Assembly: GCA_022496185.1 (NCBI GenBank)
Contig: WTXG01000213.1
Coordinates: 1-63,010 of the forward strand
DNA length: 63,010 nucleotides
Direction of reading: 5' to 3'
Origin: Multifurca ochricompacta
Taxonomy: Eukaryota; Basidiomycota; Agaricomycetes; Russulales; Russulaceae
A program made the translations under genes and the position numbers. Of this stretch, positions 11,060 to 22,300 are shown one piece after another (the stretch's first letter is position 1; each line of letters starts with the position of its first letter). The notes beneath the pieces are model-generated. The model made no database searches. It was not told where the DNA came from and saw nothing but the letters and a program-made list of their open reading frames with translations.

Positions 11060-12316
11060 CTAGACTCGGTCACTGACTCTGTCGTTCGACAAAGACAATT
11101 GCGCATAACTAAGTATGTCGCCTGAAGTGCCATCACTGGCAAACACGCCTACCTTGTCTGCATCGCAATAAATACTTTCTATGTACTCAGAAGCACCAGA
11201 TAGATGAGTAACCTTGGAACAAGTAGCGTGCAAAGCAAGCAGTCCGGGTGCGGGGACCGGAAGATGTTCAGAGTCCTCGGTCGAGAAAGTGACGAATTGG
11301 CGCATTTGGGGGTAGGGCTTGAAGGGACTAAGGTATTTGGCTTCATAACAATTCTCCTGATCCTGATAGTGACACAGTATCCGATGAATGTCATGATTCA
11401 GAGAACATCAATTGCCAAGCTCACTGTGCGTTCAAAGTAGAATTCCAGCCGAACAAACTCGTCGTGCAGGTCTTTCTGCATAGTAATGACATTGGTTAGA
11501 GAATTAACCTTCTCCCTATTGAAACTGGTGACGTCGTAACGGAACCGCTTGAGAACGGCCAACACGGAAGCAAAATAGTCAAGCTGGGTGTTTAAACGTG
11601 AGTTGCTCACCAAAATGCGAGAGACCATGGCCATATAGCCACGCACCTTAGAATTCTCAACAGACTTAGGGTTCACCCCAAAGAACTTGGCCTCTGGGAT
11701 GATATGCGCACACCCTGTATGTGCTACGGTTGCCTGTCTGTCAAGTTGGGCCAGAATTTGGTCCGAAGCACCCTTGTGAACGATACCCGTTACAAAGCAT
11801 TTCCAATTGTCTCGGATTAAAGCTTTTTCGAGGCAACAAGTGAGAAACGGGGACGAGGACTTAAAGTATGGTCGTCCTCTCACTCGATCTTTAGCATCCT
11901 TGAGGTTCTTGGGGGCTTGAGTAATGTCGATTTTCGGCTGATTCCTCACTGTCTCAAAGGAGCGTCTTGATGGGTGATCGCTCGGCTTCGGCGTTCTGCT
12001 TTGTTCTTCATGACTGGAGAAGATGGAAAAGACAAATTGGCCTGCGGGGTGTGAGAGCGGCCAGACAAAGAAGTAACTCACAGGGCAAGATGAGGTAACG
12101 TTCAAAGAATGTACCAAGATCGACGAGATCGCTACTTTCCTTGCACGAGTGTATGAACTTGGTGACTTCAGACCGAACACCGCGATCGGGTGCATTGAGC
12201 AGCAAGAAACCAAGAACCCTGATGTAATGCAGCTTGTTCACATTCGTGGCGAGTTCCTCTTGTTAATTGAGGCAAATATTGTATGCGCTAAGGTAATTGG
12301 GATCCTCCTTAGCCAT
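11060..12316 (-). pseudogene. HNH_2-type nuclease-domain protein with in-frame stop
   Basis: This belongs to a large basidiomycete family of proteins with an HNH_2-like nuclease domain and no known role. The first segment (from ATG at 12316) has MAKEDPNYLSAYNICLN, then TAA at 12263-12265, then QEELATNVNKLHYIRVLG in the same frame. After an intron near 12050-12095 the HNH core reads CLEKALIRDNWKCFVTG and QATVAHTGCAHIIPEA. The last exon (about 11370-11060) has YLSPFKPYPQMRQFVTFSTE and LLALHATCSKVTHLSGASEY, typical of the family's C-terminus. The single nonsense codon suggests a recent pseudogene; an unrecognised intron or a sequence error is the alternative. Confidence 0.75.
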
Positions 12317-14087
12317 CTTTTGCACTAGAGGAGTATCGTTCTTCGGAAGGGCACTACGCGTAATAATAGCTTAGCTTTCAAGCAGTACCCAGATAGTAAC
12401 ACGTGACCTATTGGCTGGTTGCAGCCACACTCATTGCCACTCCTACCCTATTCGAAGTGCGTTCAACACCGACTCCTGCAGTGGCTGGCCGCCTTATGAA
12501 AGCCGCCCGACACCCTGGATTTCGTCCTTTGACTACTTCAGACCTTTCCTGTTCTCTTTCAGATAGTGCTCGGCAAGCAGCCTAGAATCCCTACGATGCT
12601 CCCCCGATGACCTTGAAACCCAGATACGTTCCAAACTTCAAGGCGCACTGGGCTATTACCTCCGTCGACCCCTTACCTTTAATGTCTGTCCACAGCATGG
12701 CAACTCTCACCAGACCTAAGTTATAGGATGCAGGACTTTTCAGGCTAGGCAGCCTCCAAGTCATTCTTTGATTTCGCAAAGAGGTTCATTCTTGATCGCA
12801 TCCTACATGTTGTCGTTGAAAATCTATCTATCTTTCAATACAGGATCTAATTAATGAAAATTAAACCAGACAGATGAACGGCCGGTGAACCCTTTCTGTG
12901 TACACAACTTGGCTATCGTCACTGTGCGTGTCTGGATGCTTCGTATGATGGCTTCTAAGTCAACATTCTTTTACTTCGATGACCTTCTTGCTGTCTTGAG
13001 AAAAAATTTGATGTTCTCCCAAAGTCCAGAACAACGAGGAAGAAACCCAAAAAGTCTAGTCGACTGACCCTAGCGTGTCACCGCAAACGAACCAAGCGTG
13101 TTTAGTGAGCGACATGATCAATCTGCCATGCACCGCCCAGTCAATTTGTCATCAATAGAAGGCAGGGGCCGCTACCGATGCCAGAGATGTATGCCAACGT
13201 AATAAACTTTACTTGCGAAGAACGAGGCGAATGATTGTGTGTGTGAGAGCGATGAGCTCATCATTATAGGGCTTGGTCATGAGAGAAGCCTCGATGACGC
13301 CAGGACGAGCGTTTGAATGCTTCAATTGGTTTGACGTCCTGGGGTAGTCACGCTGGATTTGGAGAGGATAATCGTACCTTGAGGAAGCAACTTGCATCGT
13401 GGCATGGTTGGTCAACGTTTGAGTAGCGAGGTACATCAGGAAGATGACATGCCTAGAATGCCCAGAGCTAGTTTTCCTGGTCTTTCTAGCATTTCTAGTT
13501 TTGTTTTTCATCACTCCAATTCTTGCAATGAAAAAAGCAAATTTACTTCAAGGCAGTCCACACTGCCATGCCTCTATACTAATACACTGAAACTGGCCTA
13601 TTGTAATACCTTGGGGGGGGAGGGGGTTGTTCTGTGTGATGTGCACAAGTCTTCTGTTAATAAAAAGTGGTTGTTTAAGTGCTCAGAGGTCTGGGGACAA
13701 GTTGACCAAAGGGAGCCTAACTCCTAAGGGCTATGAGTGGGTTCAGAGGGTCAGAAGAAGTGCCAGAAGCACTGAGTTGATGTCTTGAGCACATAGAGGA
13801 CTGTCCAGTATTGAGTGCAGCTGTAAAAGGGGTTTGGCTACACATTTGAATGTAGGAAAAAGACTCAAACTTTTTCGACACCCCGTGCATATCAGTGACC
13901 ACTGCTTTATCGCTCTCTTCTTCTCTCTTCCTTCCGCATCCCACTCACACGAACTCATGACCACACACCATGCACGGCAAAGATCGTCAAAAATCATGAC
14001 CACATTGATCTATGCTAAATCTACTAATCTACACCTACACTTGGATATGACGCCCCACGGGCTTACTCTAACCTGTCTATGATACTA
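12317..14087. other. No recognised gene
   Basis: Short open frames occur on both strands (for example 12403-12585 plus, 12591-12779 minus, 13392-13727 plus), none with a domain I recognise. A G run lies at 13612-13620 and again just after. The right end is the left breakpoint of the proposed kinase inversion. Confidence 0.4.
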
Positions 14088-14088
14088 T

Positions 14089-14502
14089 GAACGTGTCGCG
14101 TTTCTGCATGAGCACAAAATCGCTCATCTGGATCTGAACCCGGACAATTTGGTGATCGACGGTGAAAAGGATCGATATTGTCTACGACTGTCGATTATTG
14201 ACTTTGGGTCATCTGTTGTCATCAAGGACAAAGAAACGACGATCGAAGGGTATTGCGGGACTCAAACATGGACTGCGCCAGAGGTTAGAACATCGGATGA
14301 CTCGGATACGGAGTACAGTCCTATCCTTGCTGACTGGTGGGCTTGTGGATGAATGGTTGCTTATCTCGAGGAGCGAGTCCCAAATGTGGATGGTGATGAC
14401 ATTTGGGGAACCTTAGGCAGTCTATGGAAAGAGCTTTTGAACTCGAATCCGAGATCACGGCTGTCTCTTTTGGCTGTGTTGGACGAATATAAATGGAATT
14501 AA
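14089..14502 (+). pseudogene. Protein kinase C-lobe fragment, probably inverted part of the minus-strand kinase
   Basis: The frame starts abruptly at ERVAFLHEHKIAHLDLNPDN (helix E and catalytic loop HxDxxxxN), followed by LSIIDFGSS (DFG), GTQTWTAPE (APE), DWWACG, and ends with LLNSNPRSRLSLLAVLDEY and TAA at 14500-14502. There is no glycine loop, beta-3 lysine or helix C upstream. A TGA at 14350-14352 interrupts DWWACG/MVAYLEE, where related kinases usually have Arg, so CGA to TGA is likely. The missing N-lobe lies 260 bases to the right on the opposite strand and stops at the same helix E position. This is best read as the distal half of that gene, flipped. Confidence 0.8.
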
Positions 14503-14759
14503 AGGGACTGGCGGAGGGGAGGACAAGAGTGACGCAATACGGAAGGGGATTAGTTTGAATTGGTATGTCTACGTTTTCTGCGGGGCCAGTGGCTGGCTGA
14601 ACATGGTGACAGTGCGGACAATATTGTGAGTGAACCGAAGTCATCAAGAATCGAAAAGGACGATGGGATCATTGGTAATTGGATCGCGTGCCCTTAGTTG
14701 CAGGTGGCGGTGGTCAACGAGACGGTGTCTTTTCGTTTTTTTTTCATATCTTCTCAAGA

Positions 14760-16896
14760 TCAAGGCTGCGTCTGAGGGAAGGCTAGACGATGGGATAAAT
14801 TAAGAAGGTTCTGCAACGACTCCGCTGATAGAAGAGGATGCCGCGACCGGAGATAGTTGTCAAGTGGAGTCCTCCGAGGCAATGCGATCACCTTTCCAAT
14901 GGTGAGGTCGACAACACCATGAAGCTCGATGGCGTGATTTGATGTAATTTTGAACCTGCTGAGGTATCGCAAGATCTTCAGCTCGTCCACACCCATTGTC
15001 TGTGTCGTCATCCAGGAATTTTAACACAATTAGCGTGCCATCGGATGAGCTCGCCATGCGCATTCTCGACGTGAGCTATATTCCAAGTCGTGAGCTGCAA
15101 GTCATGAAAAGTAATGAAGAGACGCGCACCTGAGCAACCACCCGGTCGTCCTCTTGCTGTGTGATCTGGTACCCAGCATGCTCAAGAGTCTCCTGCACCA
15201 ATCAATCTTCAAAAATGTCAATAGAATCATCATTGCAATAGATGTAGTCCGCCAATTCCCCAAGCCTCGATAATGAGTATTGATCCAGCCTTGCATTATC
15301 CTCGATTACTCTTGAAAGCAGGTTGTACAACCGGAAAACGAAATTAAATGCTTCCATTGGTTCAGTTCGTTTGAAAGTCTCCTCGTGGTATAACACCTAA
15401 TGAATCCCATACGTCAATCACATAACGCATCCTCAATTTGCTCTTCTTACCTTCTTTGCTTCTGAAGGAGGCTGATACATCAGATATTCATGAACCATCA
15501 ATTCCCTGTCAATAAATATTGCCGTGATGACAACCGGATCGGAATCGGGTTCGGACGTCAGCACATTGCCCAGTCTCGCAAGGCACAACCCTTGCAAAAT
15601 CATCCGATTCTGGTCTGATTGGTTGTCCTGTCTACCACCTTCATGCGAGGTCACCTCCATAATACAACGTAGAAAGCCCTTGACGTCTAGACGAAAATCA
15701 CTCCTTGGGTGGTACAGTCGTAGTTTGTTTTGCTCATTCTGAAGCTGAGCAAGCAGCGGGAAAGGTCAATCGGTCCCACTGTCAGATAAAATCAGACAAC
15801 ATCAATCCCAAAGAAGCCCTACGAGAATCACAACTCACAACTCAGCTTTACCTTTACCCCCATGTGACCTTGATAGCTCTCGAAACTCACCTGCAACATC
15901 GTACAAGAAAGCAGTGGAAATGTGCCCCTCTTTCTGATGTCCAAAGTTTTGCGCCGCCAGGATCTCCAAACTAGAGAGGATATGCAAGTACAGCCCAATT
16001 TCACTGTTCCTCACCATTGGTGGATCATCAGAATTTGTTCCATCTCGAAAATATGTATCAAATGAATTCCCGAGATATTCTCTTAACATTGATGACCTTG
16101 TCGCCTATATAAAAAGTGAACTCAGCAAGGTGAATCACGGGAAATGGTGGTCACACTCACATTTGGTGAGATCACACGTTGATGATTCAACGACTTCTGG
16201 AAATCGTGAACGTAGGAAGGGGTTCCCATCCTGGACGCAACTTTGACCTCGTTCTGACTAATATCGTGTAAATAGAGGTGAAAGAAACGCTCTTCAGAGG
16301 GGACGCTGAATGTGATCTGGTCGGCGAATGGGAGTGGTTCACGGGAATTTCCAGGGAGGTCCTCTAGAATGGGATATTATGTGGGTGCAAGGCAAATAGG
16401 ATGCCTGTAAGTGAATTTGTCGATGAGTCCATGGTGACTGAGAAATTACCTGGCAGATTGGATGGTGCGGCAACTGGATTATTGTCCAACACATGTGGCA
16501 ATCCAATAAGAATCGAGACTTACATGGCACCTGTACGACAATATGTAATTGGCCCCTCTTTGGAGGGTTTTCCCAGTATTCAGAGAGCTCCACGGCAGGG
16601 TAGAGAACCTGAACGGTTCCGTTTCCATCGAACGCAACTTCCGACTCGAAGTCGGGGAACTCGATGGCCGCGATCGTAATTTTGACAGGGGAAGGGACGC
16701 GCACGGGTTTCAATAGCTTCCAAAGAATGAGTTCGTTTGCCGCGAGGTTGTCCAATCTGGGAGCCATCTTGGCCTTGATAGCTTCTTTGAGGTCTGAGGC
16801 ATCATCATCCGATTGGATTTTAAGCTTCAAGACGTTCCCAATAGGAAAATTTTGGCTATCGACAGCCAGACAAAAAAGGGTGAGTTCTGTGGTCAT
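14760..16896 (-). pseudogene. Crinkler N-domain plus protein kinase, truncated at helix E
   Basis: From ATG at 16896 the first exon has TTELTLFCLAVD, FPIGNVLKLKI, LKEAIKAKM, LILWKLLKPVRVP and, further on, ELSEYWENPP and LHIVVQVP. This is the pattern of the Crinkler (CRN) ubiquitin-like N-terminal domain. Middle exons include QITFSVPSEERFFHLYLHDI (about 16320-16260), EYLGNSFDTYFRDG (about 16080) and SDQNRMILQGLCLARLGNVL (about 15615-15556). Near 15045-14784 a kinase N-lobe appears: LIVLKFLDDD (beta-3 Lys), DELKILRYL (helix C), NYLRSRHPLLSAESLQNLLN, LSHRL. Just before DELKIL (about 14990) the frame jumps by one. After LSHRL the sequence leaves the family and stops at 14760. CRN-kinase fusions are known in fungi and oomycetes; this one is dead as it stands. 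Confidence 0.75.
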
Positions 16897-16999
16897 GGTC
16901 GTTTCGGTCGTTTATTGTTTGAGAATTGACTGACAACAGCACGTCCCGTGACCGTGACCCGTGAGAATAACTTGCTAACAATCAAATTTCACAGCGTGT

Positions 17000-17193
17000 T
17001 ACCTGTGCAACTACCGTGTTTTCGCCTGGACCATCAGGAACTTCCCCAGATGATCGCAATCACCCCTTATGCTCGCTTTGGCTCAGAGAAAGGGCTGCTA
17101 CTCTTTCACTGCCACGTCATCTCACCTTTGGCCATGTGTTCGTTGTGAGTGAGTATACAGGCGATCACCACCCAGGGACCTGCTGGACGAAGA
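17000..17193 (+). repeat. Dispersed repeat, copy 1 of 2
   Basis: About 190 bases starting near gtgcaactaccgtgttttcg are closely similar to 39992-40173, including catcaggaacttccccagatg and ctctttcactgccacgtcat. The repeat has no recognisable coding sequence or termini. Bases 17285-17350 (gcgctcggcatctcccatct) match another repeat at 24670-24760. Confidence 0.6.
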
Positions 17194-17499
17194 CTCTCAG
17201 AATTTCATTCTTTTGCTGTTCCAATACACACCGGAACATCTCCCGTTCTTCTGCTTCTACCCCCGGTTGGAATACTCCTGTACAGGTAGCTCGGTGCGCT
17301 CGGCATCTCCCATCTTCTCAAAACTCGCCTGCCTTCATTTGCTTCTCTATTGTCTTGTTTCGAATCCACAACCATTGCTGCGCCACACCACAAATTCCCC
17401 TGACACTGTGTCTGCTACATTTGTCCTTTGTCCTTGCTCTTTCAAGCTTTCCTTTTCCCGCTCATTCTATCTTCTGCATCAATGGAGTTCTGGGGGGAA

Positions 17500-18240
17500 A
17501 AACCCACTCACCCAACTTTGAACTGGATGGAGGAAGGCGCTTGATCTATATTTGCACTCCTGCGAGACTTTACCGCATTTATAACACATCCGGTCTTTGA
17601 CTGAAAGGTTCTCGGACTGCGTGAGCCTTGTTAACACACGAATGTCAACATTTAGTAATCAAAAAAAAGGAGTGGCCGTACCGCCTGAGGCAAATATTCG
17701 GGGGTGTTCCTCCCGTGCCCGAGACCGAGAGATATATAGATATATCGAGGTAGGGGTCTACAATCTCGCAGATGACTGTTACACTTCGGACAACGAACAC
17801 ATGTCGCTTTTGTAGCATGCCGCCAAAAGTGCTGTGCACAATACAATTGCACTTGAGAAGTGTGGACCTCCTCCCCCGCGCGGGCTGGTGTGGGCCGCAT
17901 TCAGCCAACGCGATCAAACACACTCATGTGCGTCCTGCTGAACGTATCCGACCAACTACCCCGCCGCGCGTCAAGTCGGTCAGACCGAACGCTGGATGGG
18001 GAGGGTGAAGGGTTCGTGGCGGCAAAGGGCCCTGTTTCGCTCGCAGCAGGCTCAGTCCTTCTTGTTCTTGCACCATCTTGGGTTATGCTTGTCCCCGAGG
18101 AAGTAGTTCTGCAAGAGTGGGTTGTGCAGGAGTGCTTGGAGGGTCGCGTTCAGGAAGCACGTTTTACCCCAGGTTTGGCAGTCCGTGCTGGTCCTGGCAG
18201 GGGAGAGAGGGACAGGGGTTATCAAGGGTGAGGATGTCCT
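17500..18240 (-). pseudogene. UBP8/USP22-like deubiquitinase relic
   Basis: UBP8/USP22 is the SAGA-complex protease that removes ubiquitin from histone H2B. On the minus strand, pieces appear in the family's order but in different frames. The Cys box GKTCFLNATLQALLHNPLLQ with NYFLGDKHNPRWC is at about 18175-18065. YVQQDAHE lies near 17950-17925, NCIVHSTFGGML near 17850-17815 and DPYLDIS near 17760-17735. ENLSVKDRM-CYKCGKVSQEC lies near 17615-17555, with KRLPPSS just after. The roughly 100-residue stretch normally found between the Cys box and QQDAHE is almost gone, and stops interrupt the frames. This is a clear pseudogene. Its 5' end meets the left edge of duplicated segment A near 18265, so it may have been cut by that event. 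Confidence 0.75.
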
Positions 18241-18264
18241 TCTTCCTCTGACTTCCAGGGTTGG

Positions 18265-18750
18265 TAAGGGGGTGGGTAGATGTTCAAATCCAAGGCTGAA
18301 TGTTCCCTTATGACCAGATCCGGCTTCATCCGTACAATTACGCTTCGTGGAAGGACGTACTGGAGTTTTCGGCGAAGCATGCCATCGTGACCGAAGCTTA
18401 CGGCAGCCTTGCGTGAGTTCCAATTCCCCACTCTCCCCATTTCCCTTCCTAGTTCTGCCAAGTAATGAAAAACGGGGTTTTTTTATTTGGAAGTGCTATT
18501 ACAACATTTCCTCGTGGACCCGTCGACTCCGTACTCGCTAGGATCGAAACTAGGATTGGAGGTACACCGGCTCAGGTGGGCGCACGCGAAGGATTTTGTC
18601 GTCGTCGTCACCACTGGGAAACGTACCCGATTAGACGAGTACCTGTCCGTCCCTCAACTAGCGGAACTTACACCTGAAGAAATAGCCGCTATCGACAAAG
18701 CTGGCGCTAAAGGTTTTACATCGTCTGAGTTCGTCGAGGTGTATGTGTAG
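18265..18750 (+). pseudogene. Aldo-keto reductase pseudogene, segment copy A (3' part only)
   Basis: Only the last two exons remain. QIRLHPYNYASWKDVLEFSA and KHAIVTEAYGSLA (about 18319-18413) are followed by an intron, then GPVDSVLARI, RIGGTPAQV, and after a frame break WAHAKDFVVVVTTGKRTRLD, LAELTPEEIAAIDKAGAKG and the stop at 18750. Compared with copy B, bases reading gatcttcacgt are missing between two gtg repeats, which causes the frameshift at 18577. AKRs reduce aldehydes and ketones with NADPH; the catalytic Tyr exon is absent here. The piece is identical in position and orientation relative to the NLR-like gene in copies B and C. Confidence 0.85.
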
Positions 18751-19350
18751 TAGGTGTGATGGGGAGGAGGCTTGAGATCGTGCTCGTCGTCGTGTTTTTG
18801 TTTGTGTTTGCTATCATGCACGGAAGTTTGGGCGGCTTTGCTTGCCGCCGCACGGCTGTGCCTTCATTAGAAGGGGAATGAGCAGAACGCCGCCCTCCCG
18901 GGCCTTAGTATTAGACTGGTTGTGTTATTAGATCAGCCACTTGTAGTTGAATAGATACTCAGTCAAACTCTAGATATTTTGAGAATGTCCTTGTGAGCAA
19001 GCGAGTCGAATGATTGATATCGGACAAGTTCTACACAAGTTTTCTAAAAGGGAACGTGTCATAATGCAGCACTAACTACAATAAATTTATATCTCTCTCG
19101 ATCCTCGTACCTTGATCATCTAGCATTAGGGTTGATGAAATATCAGTCATGGCCCGTTCTGGTGCCGTATCTGCAACGTTCAGTTCACTCGTCCTCCAAG
19201 ATGCAGTATCTATGTTGCCTCTTGTCACCTCTACATCCCAGCGTCTATATTCGGGCGGCTATTTATACATAATCCATCGATAACCATCCACCGCCTTTCC
19301 CAGAGATCCTCTTACTCTTTCCTCTATCGCTCATAACCCAGTCTAGCCTC
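18751..19350 (+). promoter_or_regulatory. Conserved upstream region of NLR-like gene A
   Basis: About 600 bases are nearly identical to 26150-26807 and similar to 41580-42170. A TATA-like tatttatac (19260-19268) lies about 85 bases before the ATG and is kept in copy B (about 26717). Copy C reads tctatctatacata there. Confidence 0.6.
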
Positions 19351-22300
19351 ATGTCTTCAGCTTCAGTTCCTCGTACACATATTCCCACAACTGCCTCCTC
19401 TTCTCATTTCAAGCTCATCCTAGATGCCGCCCTGCATCAGTATCTGACAAACACAGGCATAAATCTGTCCGAACACCAGCTTCTCAATAAGCTAAAAGGA
19501 TGCGACTCTGTAGACGCCGTGATCGACGTACTTCAAGGAGGAACGTCTCTGTTTAACATGTTTCGGAACGGCAATCACAAGACGCGGCTCCTAAGGGGAC
19601 TTAAACCAACCGTGAATATACTCCTCGCCATCTCGAATTGCGCACCACTCGTAAATGGCATTGGTTCCGTGAGTCCTATTGGTGTGGCCCATTCGCTATG
19701 ACAGGCTTACAACATGTTCTCTTTCAGGTGTTTCCACCCGCACAGGCCATATTTTCTGCTATTGATGTCCTTCTCTCTGTCCGTATCTTCCCGCTTTGCT
19801 TCCAATTGGTTATCTCACCTTCATTCCAAGGCATCAAAGAAGATCAGTGATAATTATGATTCTCTACTCAACCTCTTTGAATCCATGCAACGCTTTCTCA
19901 TCCGCCTCAAGATTTACACTTCCCCTGAGACCCCCTTTACCGAGTCCATGGTCGAGATCCTCGTCAAGACGATGGCGGAACTGCTCACCATCCTCGCTCT
20001 GGCGACGAAACAGATTCAAAAAGGACGACTCAGTAAGTGAACTACCGTTTTCATGTTCCCGCGATTAAATGTTTGCCAGGGGCGTACGGACGAATGCTGA
20101 TAGGGGATAATGAGGTCCAGGACGCCCTTCAGAAGTTGGACAAATTGACCCAGGAAGAGTCTCTCACCGTAGCAGCGCACACATTTGGTAATGTGAACAA
20201 GATGATGTGTTTGTCATCCCTTTCGTAGTAACATTATAGACAAGGCAACTAAGGCATTCTTTGCAGATGATCAGATGAATAAGGACATTTGGACATGGCT
20301 GTCACCTCCTGACCCATCTACAAATCACAACATTGCGCGGAAACTTTATCATGAGGGAACCTCCAAGTGGTTCGTTGAAGGCGAAAGATTCAAGGAATGG
20401 AAATCGGAGGGTTCGCTTCTATGGTTAAATGGGAATGGTAGGTTGACTGCGCTATTTGAGTGCTTCTTGCTGCTGACGGTCTTTTCTTGGAAGCGGGATC
20501 TGGCAAGAGCATCCTTTGGTACGTTTGCCTAGCCTTATAGGGTATCATTAGCACTCATCTGAATGGTCAGTTCCACCATCGTTGAGGATATCCAGCGTTC
20601 TGCTGGATCTGCCTGCTTTGGGTACTTTTATTGCGACTTTCGAGACAAGGAAAAGCAAAATATCCGTGGTCTATTGTCCTCTCTCTTGATACAGTTATAT
20701 CCTCAGTCAGATGCCTACCGTGCCATCGTCTCTGAACTGTACTCGAAACATGGCAATGGCCAGAAGCAGCCCGACGAGAAGGACCTTGCAGAAACTTTGA
20801 AGGCCATGCTCGTAACACCCGTTCATGACGCGATGTACATCATCATTGATGCCCTTGACGAATGTCCTCTCTCTGGAATGCCGTCTAAACGTGAAGAAGT
20901 ATTGGACCTTATCAAAGACCTCGTCGACCTCCGCCTCGCAAATTTAAGGATCTGCGTTACTAGCCGCCCCGAACCAGATATTCAGTCAGCTTTTACAGAG
21001 CTGGCGCAACATTGTGTATCCCTTCATGCAGAAAGCGGGCAAACGCAGGACATCTTCGAATATGTCTACTCAACCGTCAACAAGGACCCCATGATGAGTG
21101 TGTGGGAGCCGGAGAGAAAGGAACTCGTGATCAAAACGCTCTCGGAAAAGGCAAACGGAATGTAAGCCTCAAACCATAACGAATATTTATTTCGCGATCA
21201 TTATTCACGTCATGGTATAGGTTCAGATGGGTTTTCTGCCAATTGGAGGCACTGCGTCGTTGTCAACCAAGGAACTTCTCTTCCACGCTCGAATCACTCC
21301 CAAAATCACTGGATGAAACATATGAGGCCACGCTACGGAGGATCGAAGATAATGACTGGAAATCTGCTCATCGCCTGTTCCAATGCCTTGCATTCGCCGC
21401 TCGTCCACTCCGAGTCGAGGAGGTTGCGACGATGCTTGAATTCGATTTCGACGCTGGCAATATCCCAAAGCATGACGTAACCTGGCGAAACCCGGACTCT
21501 AATGGAGCTGTACTGTCTACATGCTCCAGCTTGGTTGTCATTGTCAATCACGGTGATGACAAAGGAGAAGAGACTCGTATTGTTCAGTTTGCGCACTTTT
21601 CTGTGCGGGAATTCCTGACCTCAAATCGGCTGGCGAGATCGACGGAAAGGCGCTACCACGTTCTCCCTAAAGAATCGCATAGAGTGCTTGCACAGACATG
21701 CCTGAGCACGCTGCTCGGATTCGACAAGACCACGGACACTAATACTATCTTGAACTTCCCGTTGTCTCGATATGCGGCAGAACACTGGGTCGATCACGCA
21801 CGATTTGAGGATGTCTCCTTGGATTTACGAGATGGAATGGAAACGTTGTTTGACCCAGACAAGGCCCATTTCCTAGTTTGGATTGGAATACAGGACCCGG
21901 AAAGGCCCCGGGGGAGGGGGACAAAAGACACTTCGGTACACCCAATATACTACGCGGCCCTCTTCGGCTTCCCTGGGCTGGTGGAATATCTGGGGATTAA
22001 GCAACCTGGAAGTGTGAATTCTCGAGGTGGCGAATATGATACACCGTTACAAGCGGCATGCAAGATAGGCCAAATGGAGATGGTGAAATGGCTGCTAGAC
22101 CATGGCACTGATGTCAATGCGGAGGGCGGCGAATTTGGATACGCTCTGCATGCAGCGGCATACAATGGACATTTGGAGATCGTTAAATGGCTACTAGACC
22201 ATGGCGCTGATATCAATGCGAAGAAGTACTATTATGGATATGCTCTGCATGCAGCGGCAAGAAATGGTCATTTGGAGGTCGTGAAATGGCTACTAGACCA

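Noticed and set aside
16401..16933. Plus-strand open frames over the Crinkler-kinase gene
   Set aside because: The minus-strand frames carry the recognisable CRN and kinase motifs with plausible splice sites; the plus-strand frames have none.
17597..18008. Plus-strand ORFs with paired cysteines (CRFC) as a zinc-finger gene
   Set aside because: They overlap the UBP8 relic, whose own zinc-binding cysteines on the minus strand explain the cysteine-rich look.
18276..18290. tRNA gene suggested by a B-box-like gttcaaatcc (also at 25686)
   Set aside because: It lies in an AKR intron, and no A box or cloverleaf can be drawn around it.
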